A DNA stretch of 9,213 nt, taken from Lachnospiraceae bacterium. Its GTDB lineage: Bacteria; Bacillota_A; Clostridia; Lachnospirales; Lachnospiraceae. The notes beneath the pieces were generated by a model, which was not told where the DNA came from, did not search any database, and saw nothing but the letters and a program-made list of their open reading frames with translations. The position numbers and the translations under genes are program-made. This document shows, piece by piece, positions 1-6,285 of the stretch (position 1 is its first letter; each line of letters begins with the position of its first letter). The stretch lies in NCBI GenBank assembly GCA_004556565.1, contig SFGN01000079.1, forward strand, positions 1 through 9,213. Direction: 5' to 3'.

Positions 1-100
1 TTGAAGATAATTTAATAAAAAATAAGAAGCAGCGATTCCAACAGGGGTCGCTGCTTCTCTCTTTCTTTTGAAAATGTCCTTGACAAAGGGTACGATTTAA
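1..100 (+). mobile_element. 3' end of an IS3-family insertion sequence, mostly outside the window
   Basis: Positions 1-15 read as the last codons of a transposase orfB (Leu-Lys-Ile-Ile-stop). They match the orfB end of the IS on the other side of the window (Leu-Arg-Ile-Phe-stop). Ungapped comparison of 1-100 with the reverse complement of 6477-6576 gives 87 identical positions, including the stop codon, a hairpin and the terminal motif TGTCCTTGACAAAGGGTAC (75-93). Similarity stops after position 100, which I take as the IS boundary. The element is read rightward, so its 3' end faces the aci1 segment. It is a relative of the right-hand IS, not an identical copy. Confidence 0.85.
25..69 (+). 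terminator. Intrinsic terminator at the end of the left IS
   Basis: Arms 25-39 and 44-58 form a 15-bp stem, with two G-U pairs, closed by the tetraloop AACA. The pyrimidine tail CTCTTTCTTTT follows at 59-69. The hairpin sits 9 bases after the orfB stop codon, and the same structure occurs at the right-hand IS with compensatory base changes. It would stop transposase transcripts before they reach the aci1 segment. Confidence 0.8.
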
Positions 101-142
101 TGGTACTGTAATTCTGTACGGCAACAAGATTATCAAGTAATC

Positions 143-997
143 ATGGAACTATCCGGAGAAATTCCGGTGAAGCTTCTTTGCAAGACAATGGGCATCCAGA
201 GGAGCAGTTTCTACGCTTGGAAAAAACATCTTTCTCAGCCGTCGGGCAAAGAAAAGCGCCTTTTGAGCAACGTCCTGCTGTTCCAGGAGTACCATTGGAA
301 GTATCCATCGCACGGCTATCGCTGGCTGAACGCCAAGATACGGTTGGACAAAGAGATTGTCCTGTCCGATCCCTATGCCCACAAATGCTGTAGGATTGCG
401 GGAATCAAGAGCAAATCCAAGCACTACAGGTACAAGAAGGCTGGCGATCCAGCGCGGATATTTCCCAACCTGCTCATGTCTGAAATGCAGATCGATGGGC
501 CAATGCAGTGCATCGTGAGTGATATGACCGCTTTTTATGTGAAAGGCATCTACCATGAACTGACTCTTTATATGGATCTATGGAACAATGAGATTGTCAG
601 TCATTCCCTCTCTGCAAAACGCGGTGATCGCATGACTTACATCAGCGGACTGGAAAATCTGATTGAGTGGCAAAAACGGCATCCGGAGCACCAAATGGTT
701 CTCCATTCTGACCAGGGATCGGTCTACGCCTCCAAAGCCTACAACGAGCTATTGCCCATGTACGGCATCACCCGATCCATGTCACGTGCCGGGACCCCCA
801 CAGACAATGCCGCTATGGAGTCCATCAATGGATGGATCAAGGCGGAGCTGTTCATGGACTTGCATGTGACCGGCGAGAAACCGGTCAAGGAGGAGGTGGA
901 TGACTACATTCTTTTCTTCAATGAACAGAGGCCAGCCTATTCCTTAGGCTACCTGACGCCGAAGCAGTATCGGGAACGTCACACGCCCATCTGCTGA
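143..997 (+). CDS. IS3-family transposase OrfB (DDE integrase domain), lacking its OrfA partner
   Basis: OrfB carries the rve-type DDE catalytic domain that cuts and joins IS ends. The triad is visible: D127 in VSDMTAF, D190 in HSDQGS and E226 in AMESING, with the typical 35-residue D-E spacing. The N-terminal part (about 1-60) resembles the HTH_21-like region of IS3 OrfB. Length is 284 residues from the first ATG, but the frame is open from 101 and adds 14 residues ending in DYQVI, which fit an OrfB N-terminus. No ribosome binding site precedes 143. This is expected, because OrfB is normally made by -1 frameshifting from OrfA, and orfA is missing here. The catalytic domain is intact, but expression of a functional OrfAB is doubtful. 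Codon use and base composition differ from the AT-rich IS at the right. Confidence 0.85.
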   Translation: MELSGEIPVKLLCKTMGIQRSSFYAWKKHLSQPSGKEKRLLSNVLLFQEYHWKYPSHGYRWLNAKIRLDKEIVLSDPYAHKCCRIAGIKSKSKHYRYKKAGDPARIFPNLLMSEMQIDGPMQCIVSDMTAFYVKGIYHELTLYMDLWNNEIVSHSLSAKRGDRMTYISGLENLIEWQKRHPEHQMVLHSDQGSVYASKAYNELLPMYGITRSMSRAGTPTDNAAMESINGWIKAELFMDLHVTGEKPVKEEVDDYILFFNEQRPAYSLGYLTPKQYRERHTPIC

Positions 998-1010
998 TCT
1001 CGTCTGCATT

Positions 1011-1086
1011 ATCGATGGCATGGTTTGTCTAACAAGCTTGAAGGATGTCAGAAAAGTTGATGAATCTTGTACATCGATTCGTTTTT
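1011..1086 (+). terminator. Possible weak terminator downstream of the truncated IS orfB
   Basis: ATCGATG (1011-1017) can pair with CATCGAT (1072-1078), and ACAAG near 1031 with CTTGT (1066-1070). A run of six T follows at about 1082-1087. The loop is long and the stem interrupted, so termination is uncertain. Confidence 0.25.
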
Positions 1087-1122
1087 TATGCCTGATTTTT
1101 TTAGTTTTGTGTCCAATTTTTG

Positions 1123-1152
1123 TTGACAAGTGCAAGTGACTGCATCTTTGAT
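1123..1152 (+). promoter_or_regulatory. Candidate hybrid promoter for aci1: -35 in the IS end, -10 just outside
   Basis: TTGACA (1123-1128) is a perfect -35 box lying inside the terminal repeat of the truncated IS. Eighteen bases downstream TTTGAT (1147-1152) is a 4-of-6 match to TATAAT. The IS end is read outward toward the response-regulator remnant and aci1. IS ends that supply a -35 to a neighbouring resistance gene are a known pattern. The -10 is weak and no transcript start can be seen, so this is a candidate only. Confidence 0.4.
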
Positions 1153-1174
1153 TGTATGAAGTGATGTATTAGTA

Positions 1175-1276
1175 ATGGCAATAAGAGTGCTAATTGCTGA
1201 TGATCACGCTCTATTGAGCCAATACGACCCGTTGAATTTGGCGGGTCGTTCAACAGATAGTAGGAGGTTATTATGA
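1175..1276 (+). pseudogene. Remnant of a NarL/LuxR-family response regulator, now a 33-codon leader ORF of aci1
   Basis: From ATG at 1175 the frame reads MAIRVLIADDHALLS. This is the start of a receiver domain of NarL/FixJ-type response regulators, with the first beta strand followed by the acidic pair DD that helps bind magnesium. Similarity ends at about 1216. The frame then continues QYDPLNLAG... and stops at TGA 1274-1276, which overlaps the aci1 start as ATGA. The rest of the receiver domain and the DNA-binding domain are gone, so the regulator is dead. The remnant marks a junction where the aci1 cassette was joined to the start of another gene. Any translation of this ORF would deliver ribosomes to the aci1 start. 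The ribosome binding site is weak (GAAGTGATG upstream). Confidence 0.7.
1224..1267 (+). promoter_or_regulatory. aci1 leader: two mutually exclusive hairpins and a strong ribosome binding site
   Basis: ACGACCCG (1224-1231) pairs perfectly with CGGGTCGT (1242-1249). GTTGAA (1231-1236) pairs perfectly with TTCAAC (1249-1254). The two stems share bases, so only one can form at a time. The Shine-Dalgarno AGGAGG (1262-1267) lies 5 bases before the aci1 ATG and is not itself buried by either stem. There is no U tract, so this is not an obvious terminator. It may be the original 5' leader carried with the gene. Confidence 0.5.
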
Positions 1277-2127
1277 AGAAATTTTGTTTTTTGTTTTTGA
1301 TAATCTGTGGCTTGATGGTTTTCTGCCTTCAGGATTGTCAAGCGCGGCAGAAATTAAATCTTGCTGATCTGGAAAATAAATATAACGCCGTGATTGGTGT
1401 TTACGCCGTTGACATGGAGAATGGAAAAAAAATTTGCTACAAACCTGATACGCGTTTTTCCTACTGCTCGACACACAAAGTTTTTACGGCTGCAGAATTG
1501 CTAAGACAAAAAAATACCTCCGATTTGAATGAAATTCGTAAGTTTTCGGCGGAAGATATTTTGTCCTACGCGCCAATCACCAAAGACCATGTTGCTGATG
1601 GCATGACGCTGGCGGAAATTTGTTCGGCATCGCTCAGGTGGAGTGACAACACGGCGGCAAATTTAATTTTGCAGGAGATCGGCGGCGTGGAAAATTTCAA
1701 GGTGGCACTTAAAAATATTGGCGACAAAACTACCAAACCTGCGCGAAATGAACCTGAACTTAATCTTTTCAATCCAAAAGATAATCGTGATACTAGCACG
1801 CCGAGACAGATGGTAAAAAATTTGCAAGTCTATATATTCGGCGATATTTTGAGCGACGACAAGAAAAAACTGCTGATTGATTGGATGAGCGACAATTCCA
1901 TAACCGACACGCTTATCAAGGCAGAAACTCCGCAAGGTTGGAAAGTTATCGACAAGAGCGGTTCAGGCGATTATGGGGCGCGGAATGATATTGCCGTGAT
2001 TTATCCGCCCAATCGCAAACCCATTGTCATGGCGATAATGTCGCGCCGCACGGAAAAAAATGCAAAATCTGACGACGCTATGATTGCGGAGGCGGCAAAA
2101 CGAATTTTTGATAATTTAGTATTTTAA
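1273..2127 (+). CDS. aci1: Class A beta-lactamase ACI-1
   Basis: This is a secreted serine beta-lactamase that hydrolyses penicillins and some cephalosporins. I recognise the 284-residue protein as ACI-1 of Acidaminococcus/Negativicutes; a database comparison was not possible. Residues 1-24 form a signal peptide (MKKF, a hydrophobic stretch, then CQA). No proper lipobox is seen, so a soluble periplasmic enzyme is likely. Class A motifs are complete: STHK at 66-69 with nucleophile S66, SDN at 124-126, the omega loop RNEPELN at 158-164 with general base E160, and KSG at 228-230. The start is supported by AGGAGG 5 bases upstream. The gene is rich in AAA/AAT codons and more AT-rich than the recombinase operon, which suggests separate origin. 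No regulator (blaR/blaI type) is adjacent. Expression probably depends on the promoter at the IS end. It converges with the recombinase operon. Confidence 0.95.
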   Translation: MKKFCFLFLIICGLMVFCLQDCQARQKLNLADLENKYNAVIGVYAVDMENGKKICYKPDTRFSYCSTHKVFTAAELLRQKNTSDLNEIRKFSAEDILSYAPITKDHVADGMTLAEICSASLRWSDNTAANLILQEIGGVENFKVALKNIGDKTTKPARNEPELNLFNPKDNRDTSTPRQMVKNLQVYIFGDILSDDKKKLLIDWMSDNSITDTLIKAETPQGWKVIDKSGSGDYGARNDIAVIYPPNRKPIVMAIMSRRTEKNAKSDDAMIAEAAKRIFDNLVF

Positions 2128-2270
2128 AGGGGCTTGATAGCATCGGTATTGCCGATGGGCAGAGAGGGCCATCACGCAAAAATATTTCGCCAAACATTTA
2201 TATCTCACTCAAACTTCGCACACCTGAAACCCTTACTATTATATCATATTCCGATTTTCTTCATCAAAAA

Positions 2271-2320
2271 TACGGCAGAGAATCCTGCGTTTCCTCTTGG
2301 ATTCTCTGCCGTAATCCTTT
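2271..2320. terminator. Bidirectional intrinsic terminator between aci1 and the recombinase operon
   Basis: TACGGCAGAGAATCC (2271-2285) and GGATTCTCTGCCGTA (2299-2313) are perfect complements, giving a 15-bp stem with a 13-base loop. On the plus strand CCTTTTTT follows at about 2315-2323. On the minus strand the stem is followed by TTTTT (complement of 2266-2270). It lies 16 bases beyond the stop codon of the last recombinase gene and can stop transcripts from both sides. Confidence 0.9.
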
Positions 2321-2328
2321 TTTCCTGC

Positions 2329-3897
2329 TTATGCTCTGATTTCCGTCCCGTCCTTGAAGGTCACCCGGATATCGTCTTTGCTGTACACTGTGATGAAATC
2401 CACCAGGCTGCCCCACAGCCGGGCATCGAACTCCTTAATGAGATCCTGATTCCTAAGCTCCTTGATGAAGCTGTCCATCTGACGGCTCCGGGCCTTGCGA
2501 TACTGGATGGCTTCACAGGTCTTGTCGTACTGCGTCTTCGCTGCTTCATACCGACTGACCAGTTCGTTGTAGTTCCGGTCATAATCATCCTGGTTCTGCG
2601 CGACCCTGGCGTTCTCGGCTATGAGCTGCTGTATCTTGTCGGCCAGCAGGTTCAAATCTGTGCTTATCCTGTCCCGCTCCTCTTCCAAGTCTTCTGTGTC
2701 AGTGAGCCGTTCCTTCAGCAGTGTGATGCTGTCAAGTACGTCCGCTTTGTTTTCGATGAGCTGATTGACGGCCCGGACGAAGGCTTCCTTGATATCATCC
2801 TCTGTCAGATGTGGTGTCTTGCAATGGCTCTTGAACTTATCGTTGCATCGGTAGATGGTTCTGCGGTACTTGTCGGTCGAATGCCAGACCTTGGCCCCGT
2901 ACCAGCCTCCGCACTGGCCGCACTTGATTTTGCTGGAGAAGATGGATACGCCGCTGTAACGTCCCCTGCCTTCACGCCGCCGCTTGATTTCTTCCTGTAC
3001 CCAGTCGAAGACCTGCGGGCTGATGATGGCTTCGTGGTTATTTTCCACATAGTACTGCGGCACTTCCCCTTCATTCGCTTTCGTTTCTTTGGTCAGGAAG
3101 TTGACGGTGAACCGCTTCTGCAGCAGGGCATCGCCCTTGTATTTCTCATTTGTCAGGATGCTCTCTACCGTCCCCGGATACCAGCGTTTCTTTCTTGCCG
3201 GAGTTTCCAGCCCTCTGGAAGTCAGCTCCCTGGCAATGGAGTGGAAGGTATACCCGTCCAGGAACAAGCGGTAAATCAGTTTCACCGTCTTGGCCTGTTC
3301 CCGGTTGACGACCAGATTCCCGTCAGGCCCTTTGTCATAGCCGAGAAAATGCCTGTAGGGAACACTCACCTTGCCATCAGCGAACCGCTTCCGATGACCC
3401 CAGGTGACGTTTTCCGAAATGCTCCGGCTTTCTTCCTGCGCCAGGGAACTCATGATGGTGATGAGGAGTTCGCCCTTGGCATCGAGCGTCCAGATGTTTT
3501 CCTTCTCGAAATAAATCTCGATGCCCTTATCCTTGAGCCTGCGTACCGTTGTCAGGCTGTCTACGGTATTTCTGGCAAAGCGGCTGACTGATTTTGTGAC
3601 GATGAGGTCGATTTTCCCATCCATGGCATCCCTGACCATCCGCTTGAAACCATTGCGGTGACGCGTGTTGGTCGCCGAGACGCCTTCATCGGTGTAGATG
3701 CCGACAAATTCCCAGTCATCCCGTTCCCTGATATAGTTCGTATAATAATCGACCTGTGCTTCATAGCTGCTGATCTGGTCATCATGGTCCGTGGAAACCC
3801 TGGCATAGCCCGCTACTCTCCGCTTCTTCCGGCTGTTAATCGGAGCCGCCGTATAACGGCTGATGGTGGCCGGGATGGCCCTTACTGTCTTTGCCAC
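2329..3897 (-). CDS. Large serine recombinase 1 (resolvase, recombinase, zinc ribbon, coiled coil)
   Basis: This is a site-specific recombinase of the large serine family, which integrates or excises DNA through a serine-linked intermediate. The 522-residue protein has a resolvase/invertase catalytic domain at about 28-175 with nucleophile S35 in YARVS. Other family motifs are SRFARNTVDSL (105-115) and QEESRSISENV (154-164). A recombinase domain spans about 185-305. The zinc ribbon has C326, C329, C351 and C359, and a charged coiled-coil stretch lies at about 385-470. This length and order match transposases and integrases of Firmicutes integrative elements. It starts at GTG 3897, preceded on the minus strand by AAAGGAG 11 bases away and a nearer CGGAG, and overlaps the end of the other recombinase gene by 16 bases. 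It is the last gene of the operon. No mutation of a key residue is seen. Its target site cannot be read from this window. Confidence 0.9.
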   Translation of the reverse strand: MAKTVRAIPATISRYTAAPINSRKKRRVAGYARVSTDHDDQISSYEAQVDYYTNYIRERDDWEFVGIYTDEGVSATNTRHRNGFKRMVRDAMDGKIDLIVTKSVSRFARNTVDSLTTVRRLKDKGIEIYFEKENIWTLDAKGELLITIMSSLAQEESRSISENVTWGHRKRFADGKVSVPYRHFLGYDKGPDGNLVVNREQAKTVKLIYRLFLDGYTFHSIARELTSRGLETPARKKRWYPGTVESILTNEKYKGDALLQKRFTVNFLTKETKANEGEVPQYYVENNHEAIISPQVFDWVQEEIKRRREGRGRYSGVSIFSSKIKCGQCGGWYGAKVWHSTDKYRRTIYRCNDKFKSHCKTPHLTEDDIKEAFVRAVNQLIENKADVLDSITLLKERLTDTEDLEEERDRISTDLNLLADKIQQLIAENARVAQNQDDYDRNYNELVSRYEAAKTQYDKTCEAIQYRKARSRQMDSFIKELRNQDLIKEFDARLWGSLVDFITVYSKDDIRVTFKDGTEIRA

Positions 3898-5561
3898 TTT
3901 TCTCCGCTCTCCTTTCTCCGTGCCTTGGGACGCCGCTTGGATGGCGTAGGCGTATAAGAAATCTCTTCTGTTCTCCCACTCTTGAAATGGACAGTCAAGC
4001 AGTCTGGCTTTCCGGCTTCGATAGATTCCACTTTCCCCCGGAATCTATCCTCATCAAAGTCCTCTAACCCCATGGCCTCTGCGGCCACACGCTTCAGGTC
4101 ATCTTCCCGGATGCTGACCGATTCACATTTGCCGCCTTTGCTGCATCGCCAATAAACAGGCCTGTCATGCTTCGTTTTACACCGCCGGAAAGAGGATCCG
4201 CACAAGGCGCACCGGATGCGGGTCGTAAAGACGGAGAACCGTGTTCCCTTGCCATTGGCCATGTAGTTTTTCATCCATGCCCTCTGACGATCCTTATACT
4301 CATCGGTCCAGCAATCCTTCTTCGCCGTTGATACCCAGTGCCGGATAAGTTTCTGTCCGTTTTTCATACAGAAAACCATCACATGGTATTCTGGCACTAC
4401 TATCTTTTCGACCCGGTCAAGAAACGCCTGCTCATCGAAATCATCCAGGCCTAGGACTTCTGTACTCTCCTTCACGAGGACTGCATGCGGGATACTGCCT
4501 TTTGCGCCGCAATTCCGGCCTTTCAGTTTATGGGAGCCGCAATCCCAGAATTCTTCAAAGCCCCGGTCTGTGCGGCGATTGTGCATATAACTCCGACCGC
4601 AGATGCCGCATTTGATTTTTCCCGTGAAGCAGGTCGTGTTCAAGGACTTATTGGCCAGCGCCCCCAGTTCCTTTCGCCGCGCCATCTCCTGCTGCACGTA
4701 ATCAAAGGTTTCCTTGTCGATGATAGGCTCATGCGTATTTTCAACATAATACCTAGGAAGTTCTCCCCGGTTCTTCTTCCGCTTCTTGAGGATTGGATCC
4801 GTCACATATTCCTTCTGGAAAAGCATATTGCCGGTATAGGTAACATTGGTCAGGACAACCCTGATGTTGGAATCCATCCAGCGGCGGCCATTCCGGGTCG
4901 TGATGCCTTCGGCAGCAAATTCCCGTTCGGTTTCAAGACGTGACTTGCCATCAAGGAAATTCTGGAAGATGCGCCTGACAACAGCTGCTTCCTCGGGAAC
5001 TACCACCAGGTTATCCCCTTCCCAGCGATACCCGTAAACACGGAACCGCCCGTTAGGATTCCCCTGCTCAAATTGTTTCTTGATGCGCCACCGGATATTT
5101 TCACTAATGGAACGGCTTTCCTCCTGGGCAAAAGATGCCAGGATGGTCATCATAAGCTCGCCGTCCCCGCTCATGGTATGGATATTCTCTTTTTCAAACC
5201 AAACTTCGATGCCCAGCTCTTTCAGATGCCGGACGGTACGCAGAAGGTCTACGGTGTTGCGTGCGAAGCGCTGGATGGACTTGGTCAGGATGCTGTCTAT
5301 CTTCCCGGCTTCGGCATCTTCCAGCATCCGCAGGAATTCCTGCCTCTTCTTCATCCCCGTCCCAGAGATGCCATAGTCGGCATAGACCCCGGCGTATTCC
5401 CAGTCCGGGTTCTTCTGGATGAGGCTGCTGTAATAACTGACCTGCGCCGAAAGGGAATGGTGCATCCGCTCCGATTCCATGGATACGCGGGCATAGGCTG
5501 CGACTTTCTTTCTTTGCTTCAAATTTGGTATGCGTCGTTCAATCTTACGGATAGTCCGCAT
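3882..5561 (-). CDS. Large serine recombinase 2, with a duplicated C-terminal zinc-ribbon module
   Basis: This second serine-family recombinase is homologous to its neighbour but clearly different in sequence. I place the start at ATG 5561, giving 559 residues. AAAGGAG (5570-5576, minus strand) lies 8 bases upstream, whereas an upstream in-frame GTG at 5582 would overlap or precede that site. The catalytic domain holds S27 in YARVS, QRFARNTVDLL and QEESRSISENI. A recombinase domain follows at about 175-300. Unusually, there are two zinc ribbons: C318, C321, C341, C351 and C451, C454, C473, C479. Each is followed by a matching segment (LGLDDFDE at 370-377, MGLEDFDE at 497-504), so the module was duplicated. 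The C-terminus is lysine/arginine rich. Paired recombinases of this class usually act together on one element. About 48 bases separate it from the SHOCT-like gene. Confidence 0.9.
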   Translation of the reverse strand: MRTIRKIERRIPNLKQRKKVAAYARVSMESERMHHSLSAQVSYYSSLIQKNPDWEYAGVYADYGISGTGMKKRQEFLRMLEDAEAGKIDSILTKSIQRFARNTVDLLRTVRHLKELGIEVWFEKENIHTMSGDGELMMTILASFAQEESRSISENIRWRIKKQFEQGNPNGRFRVYGYRWEGDNLVVVPEEAAVVRRIFQNFLDGKSRLETEREFAAEGITTRNGRRWMDSNIRVVLTNVTYTGNMLFQKEYVTDPILKKRKKNRGELPRYYVENTHEPIIDKETFDYVQQEMARRKELGALANKSLNTTCFTGKIKCGICGRSYMHNRRTDRGFEEFWDCGSHKLKGRNCGAKGSIPHAVLVKESTEVLGLDDFDEQAFLDRVEKIVVPEYHVMVFCMKNGQKLIRHWVSTAKKDCWTDEYKDRQRAWMKNYMANGKGTRFSVFTTRIRCALCGSSFRRCKTKHDRPVYWRCSKGGKCESVSIREDDLKRVAAEAMGLEDFDEDRFRGKVESIEAGKPDCLTVHFKSGRTEEISYTPTPSKRRPKARRKESGEKWQRQ

Positions 5562-5609
5562 AGAATCAGCTCCTTTCGACACTATATATCACTCTGTTTG
5601 ATACAATTA

Positions 5610-5771
5610 TCAAGTGTATAAGTCCCCGGAAAAAGGCTGATAGCGGCGAAGCATCTCCTGCTCGAAGTCCCGGTACTCCTTCCCGGTGATGAGCTTTTCG
5701 GCCAGCATCCGCCTTGCCAGATACATCGCCATCTGGAAGGCTGTTTCATTTTGAAACGACCTCTTATCCAT
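5610..5771 (-). CDS. 53-residue SHOCT-like small protein of the recombinase operon
   Basis: The start is ATG 5771, with GGAGGTG 6 bases upstream on the minus strand. A longer in-frame reading from 5798 has no good ribosome binding site. The product (MDKRSFQNETAF...) is 53 residues. Its C-terminal half, ARRMLAEKLITGKEYRDFEQ, looks like a SHOCT (short C-terminal) helix pair. Small proteins of this type commonly lie upstream of tandem serine recombinases in Clostridia-like elements, but their role is not known to me. The start overlaps the end of the HTH/zinc gene by 8 bases (ATGGATAA), which suggests coupled translation. A recombination accessory role is inferred from position only. Confidence 0.8.
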   Translation of the reverse strand: MDKRSFQNETAFQMAMYLARRMLAEKLITGKEYRDFEQEMLRRYQPFSGDLYT

Positions 5772-6156
5772 GGCGGACACCTCCGAACCGGTATGCAATA
5801 TAGCATGCGTGGGAGCAGAACTTCCGATGGCTGTTGCCGTAGACAGTGAATTTCTTCCCGCAAGCCGGACAGGTATAGTTGTAGACTGCCTTCCGCTTCA
5901 CCAGCTCCAGATGTGCGTTCCACCACTTATTCCGGCAGGCATCGCAGCAGAACCGTTTCCGCTTCCGTCCCGTATTCTGCTCAATCGGCTTTCCGCACTG
6001 CTCGCAAACTGAGGCTGCCGACTTCGCCGCCAGGCTGTGCCGCCGGCAGAACGACTTCACTGTATTGATGGAAATCTGGAGCCGCGCCGCTATCCTGCCA
6101 TATCCTGCCCCATCCCGGCGCATGGCAATGATCTGTTGTTTCTGTTCGTCCGTCAT
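5764..6156 (-). CDS. HTH plus zinc-ribbon DNA-binding protein, first gene of the recombinase operon
   Basis: The 130-residue protein starts at ATG 6156, 6 bases after AGGAGGTG. A GTG at 6165 would lie inside the ribosome binding site. Residues 5-40 (EQKQQIIAMRRDGAGYGRIA...) form a helix-turn-helix of the sigma-70 region 4/Hin type with a basic end (CRRH). Two cysteine clusters follow: C51-C54 with C70/C71 and C74, then C96-C99 with C114 and C118, each a likely zinc ribbon. No catalytic domain is seen. Its place as leader of the operon suggests a regulator or an accessory DNA-binding factor for the two recombinases. The leader RNA can fold over its ribosome binding site. Confidence 0.8.
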   Translation of the reverse strand: MTDEQKQQIIAMRRDGAGYGRIAARLQISINTVKSFCRRHSLAAKSAASVCEQCGKPIEQNTGRKRKRFCCDACRNKWWNAHLELVKRKAVYNYTCPACGKKFTVYGNSHRKFCSHACYIAYRFGGVRHG

Positions 6157-6162
6157 GATGGA

Positions 6163-6190
6163 CACCTCCTGAAAATTTAGCTTTCAGGAG
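6163..6190 (-). promoter_or_regulatory. Leader hairpin that can bury the ribosome binding site of the HTH/zinc gene
   Basis: On the minus strand CTCCTGAAA (6190-6182) pairs perfectly with TTTCAGGAG (6174-6166), leaving a 7-base loop. The second arm contains most of the Shine-Dalgarno AGGAGGTG (6170-6163). When folded, translation of the first gene, and through overlaps perhaps the operon, would be reduced. No ligand-binding domain is visible. No clear promoter for this operon could be picked out upstream of it. Confidence 0.55.
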
Positions 6191-6240
6191 TAATAGGACA
6201 GAACAGCTATCGTTAAGTACTTCAAAAGAAGATTCAACAG

Positions 6241-6265
6241 GACTTATCTATTTTTAGATATAGTC
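6241..6265. promoter_or_regulatory. Second, imperfect palindrome with TATAGTC half-sites
   Basis: GACTTATCTA (6241-6250), a TTTT spacer and TAGATATAGTC (6255-6265) form an imperfect palindrome with a one-base bulge. Its right half ends in TATAGTC, the same core as the palindrome at 6291-6315. It lies between the divergent recombinase operon and the RHH-type gene, a natural place for a second operator. Confidence 0.45.
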
Positions 6266-6285
6266 TTTTCAGTTTTATCTAAAGC

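Larger units (their letters stand above)
101..1134 (+). mobile_element. 5'-truncated IS3-family element (a different IS from the flanking pair)
   Basis: This segment holds an IS3-type orfB but no orfA and no left terminal repeat. Upstream of orfB the sequence changes at position 100/101 directly into the tail of another IS. The right end is plausible at 1109-1134: GTGTCCAATTTTTGTTGACA followed by AGTGCA. Read inward from the right this starts with TG and carries the GGACAC motif common at IS3-family ends. The simplest history is that the left IS inserted near the orfA/orfB junction of this element, or recombined with it, and the 5' half was lost. The remnant cannot transpose without a second end and OrfA supplied in trans. 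Confidence 0.7.

Noticed and set aside
80..112. TTGACA (80-85) with TGTAAT (107-112) as a promoter out of the left IS
   Set aside because: The spacer is 21 bases, too long for a usual promoter, and no better -10 lies at 17-18 bases.
2141..2157. Hairpin CATCGG/CCGATG just after aci1
   Set aside because: It has a six-base-pair stem with no T run. The strong terminator at 2271-2313 serves the gene.
2134..3591. Long plus-strand open frame (485 codons) opposite serine recombinase 1
   Set aside because: It is antisense to a clear recombinase gene, shows no recognisable domain, and arises from the codon bias of the GC-richer minus-strand gene. It also runs through the perfect terminator at 2271-2313.
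5582..5926. Minus-strand open frame of 114 codons across the HTH/zinc and SHOCT-like genes
   Set aside because: It is in another frame of two better supported genes, and its composition (many Arg, Ser, Pro) is that of a shadow frame.
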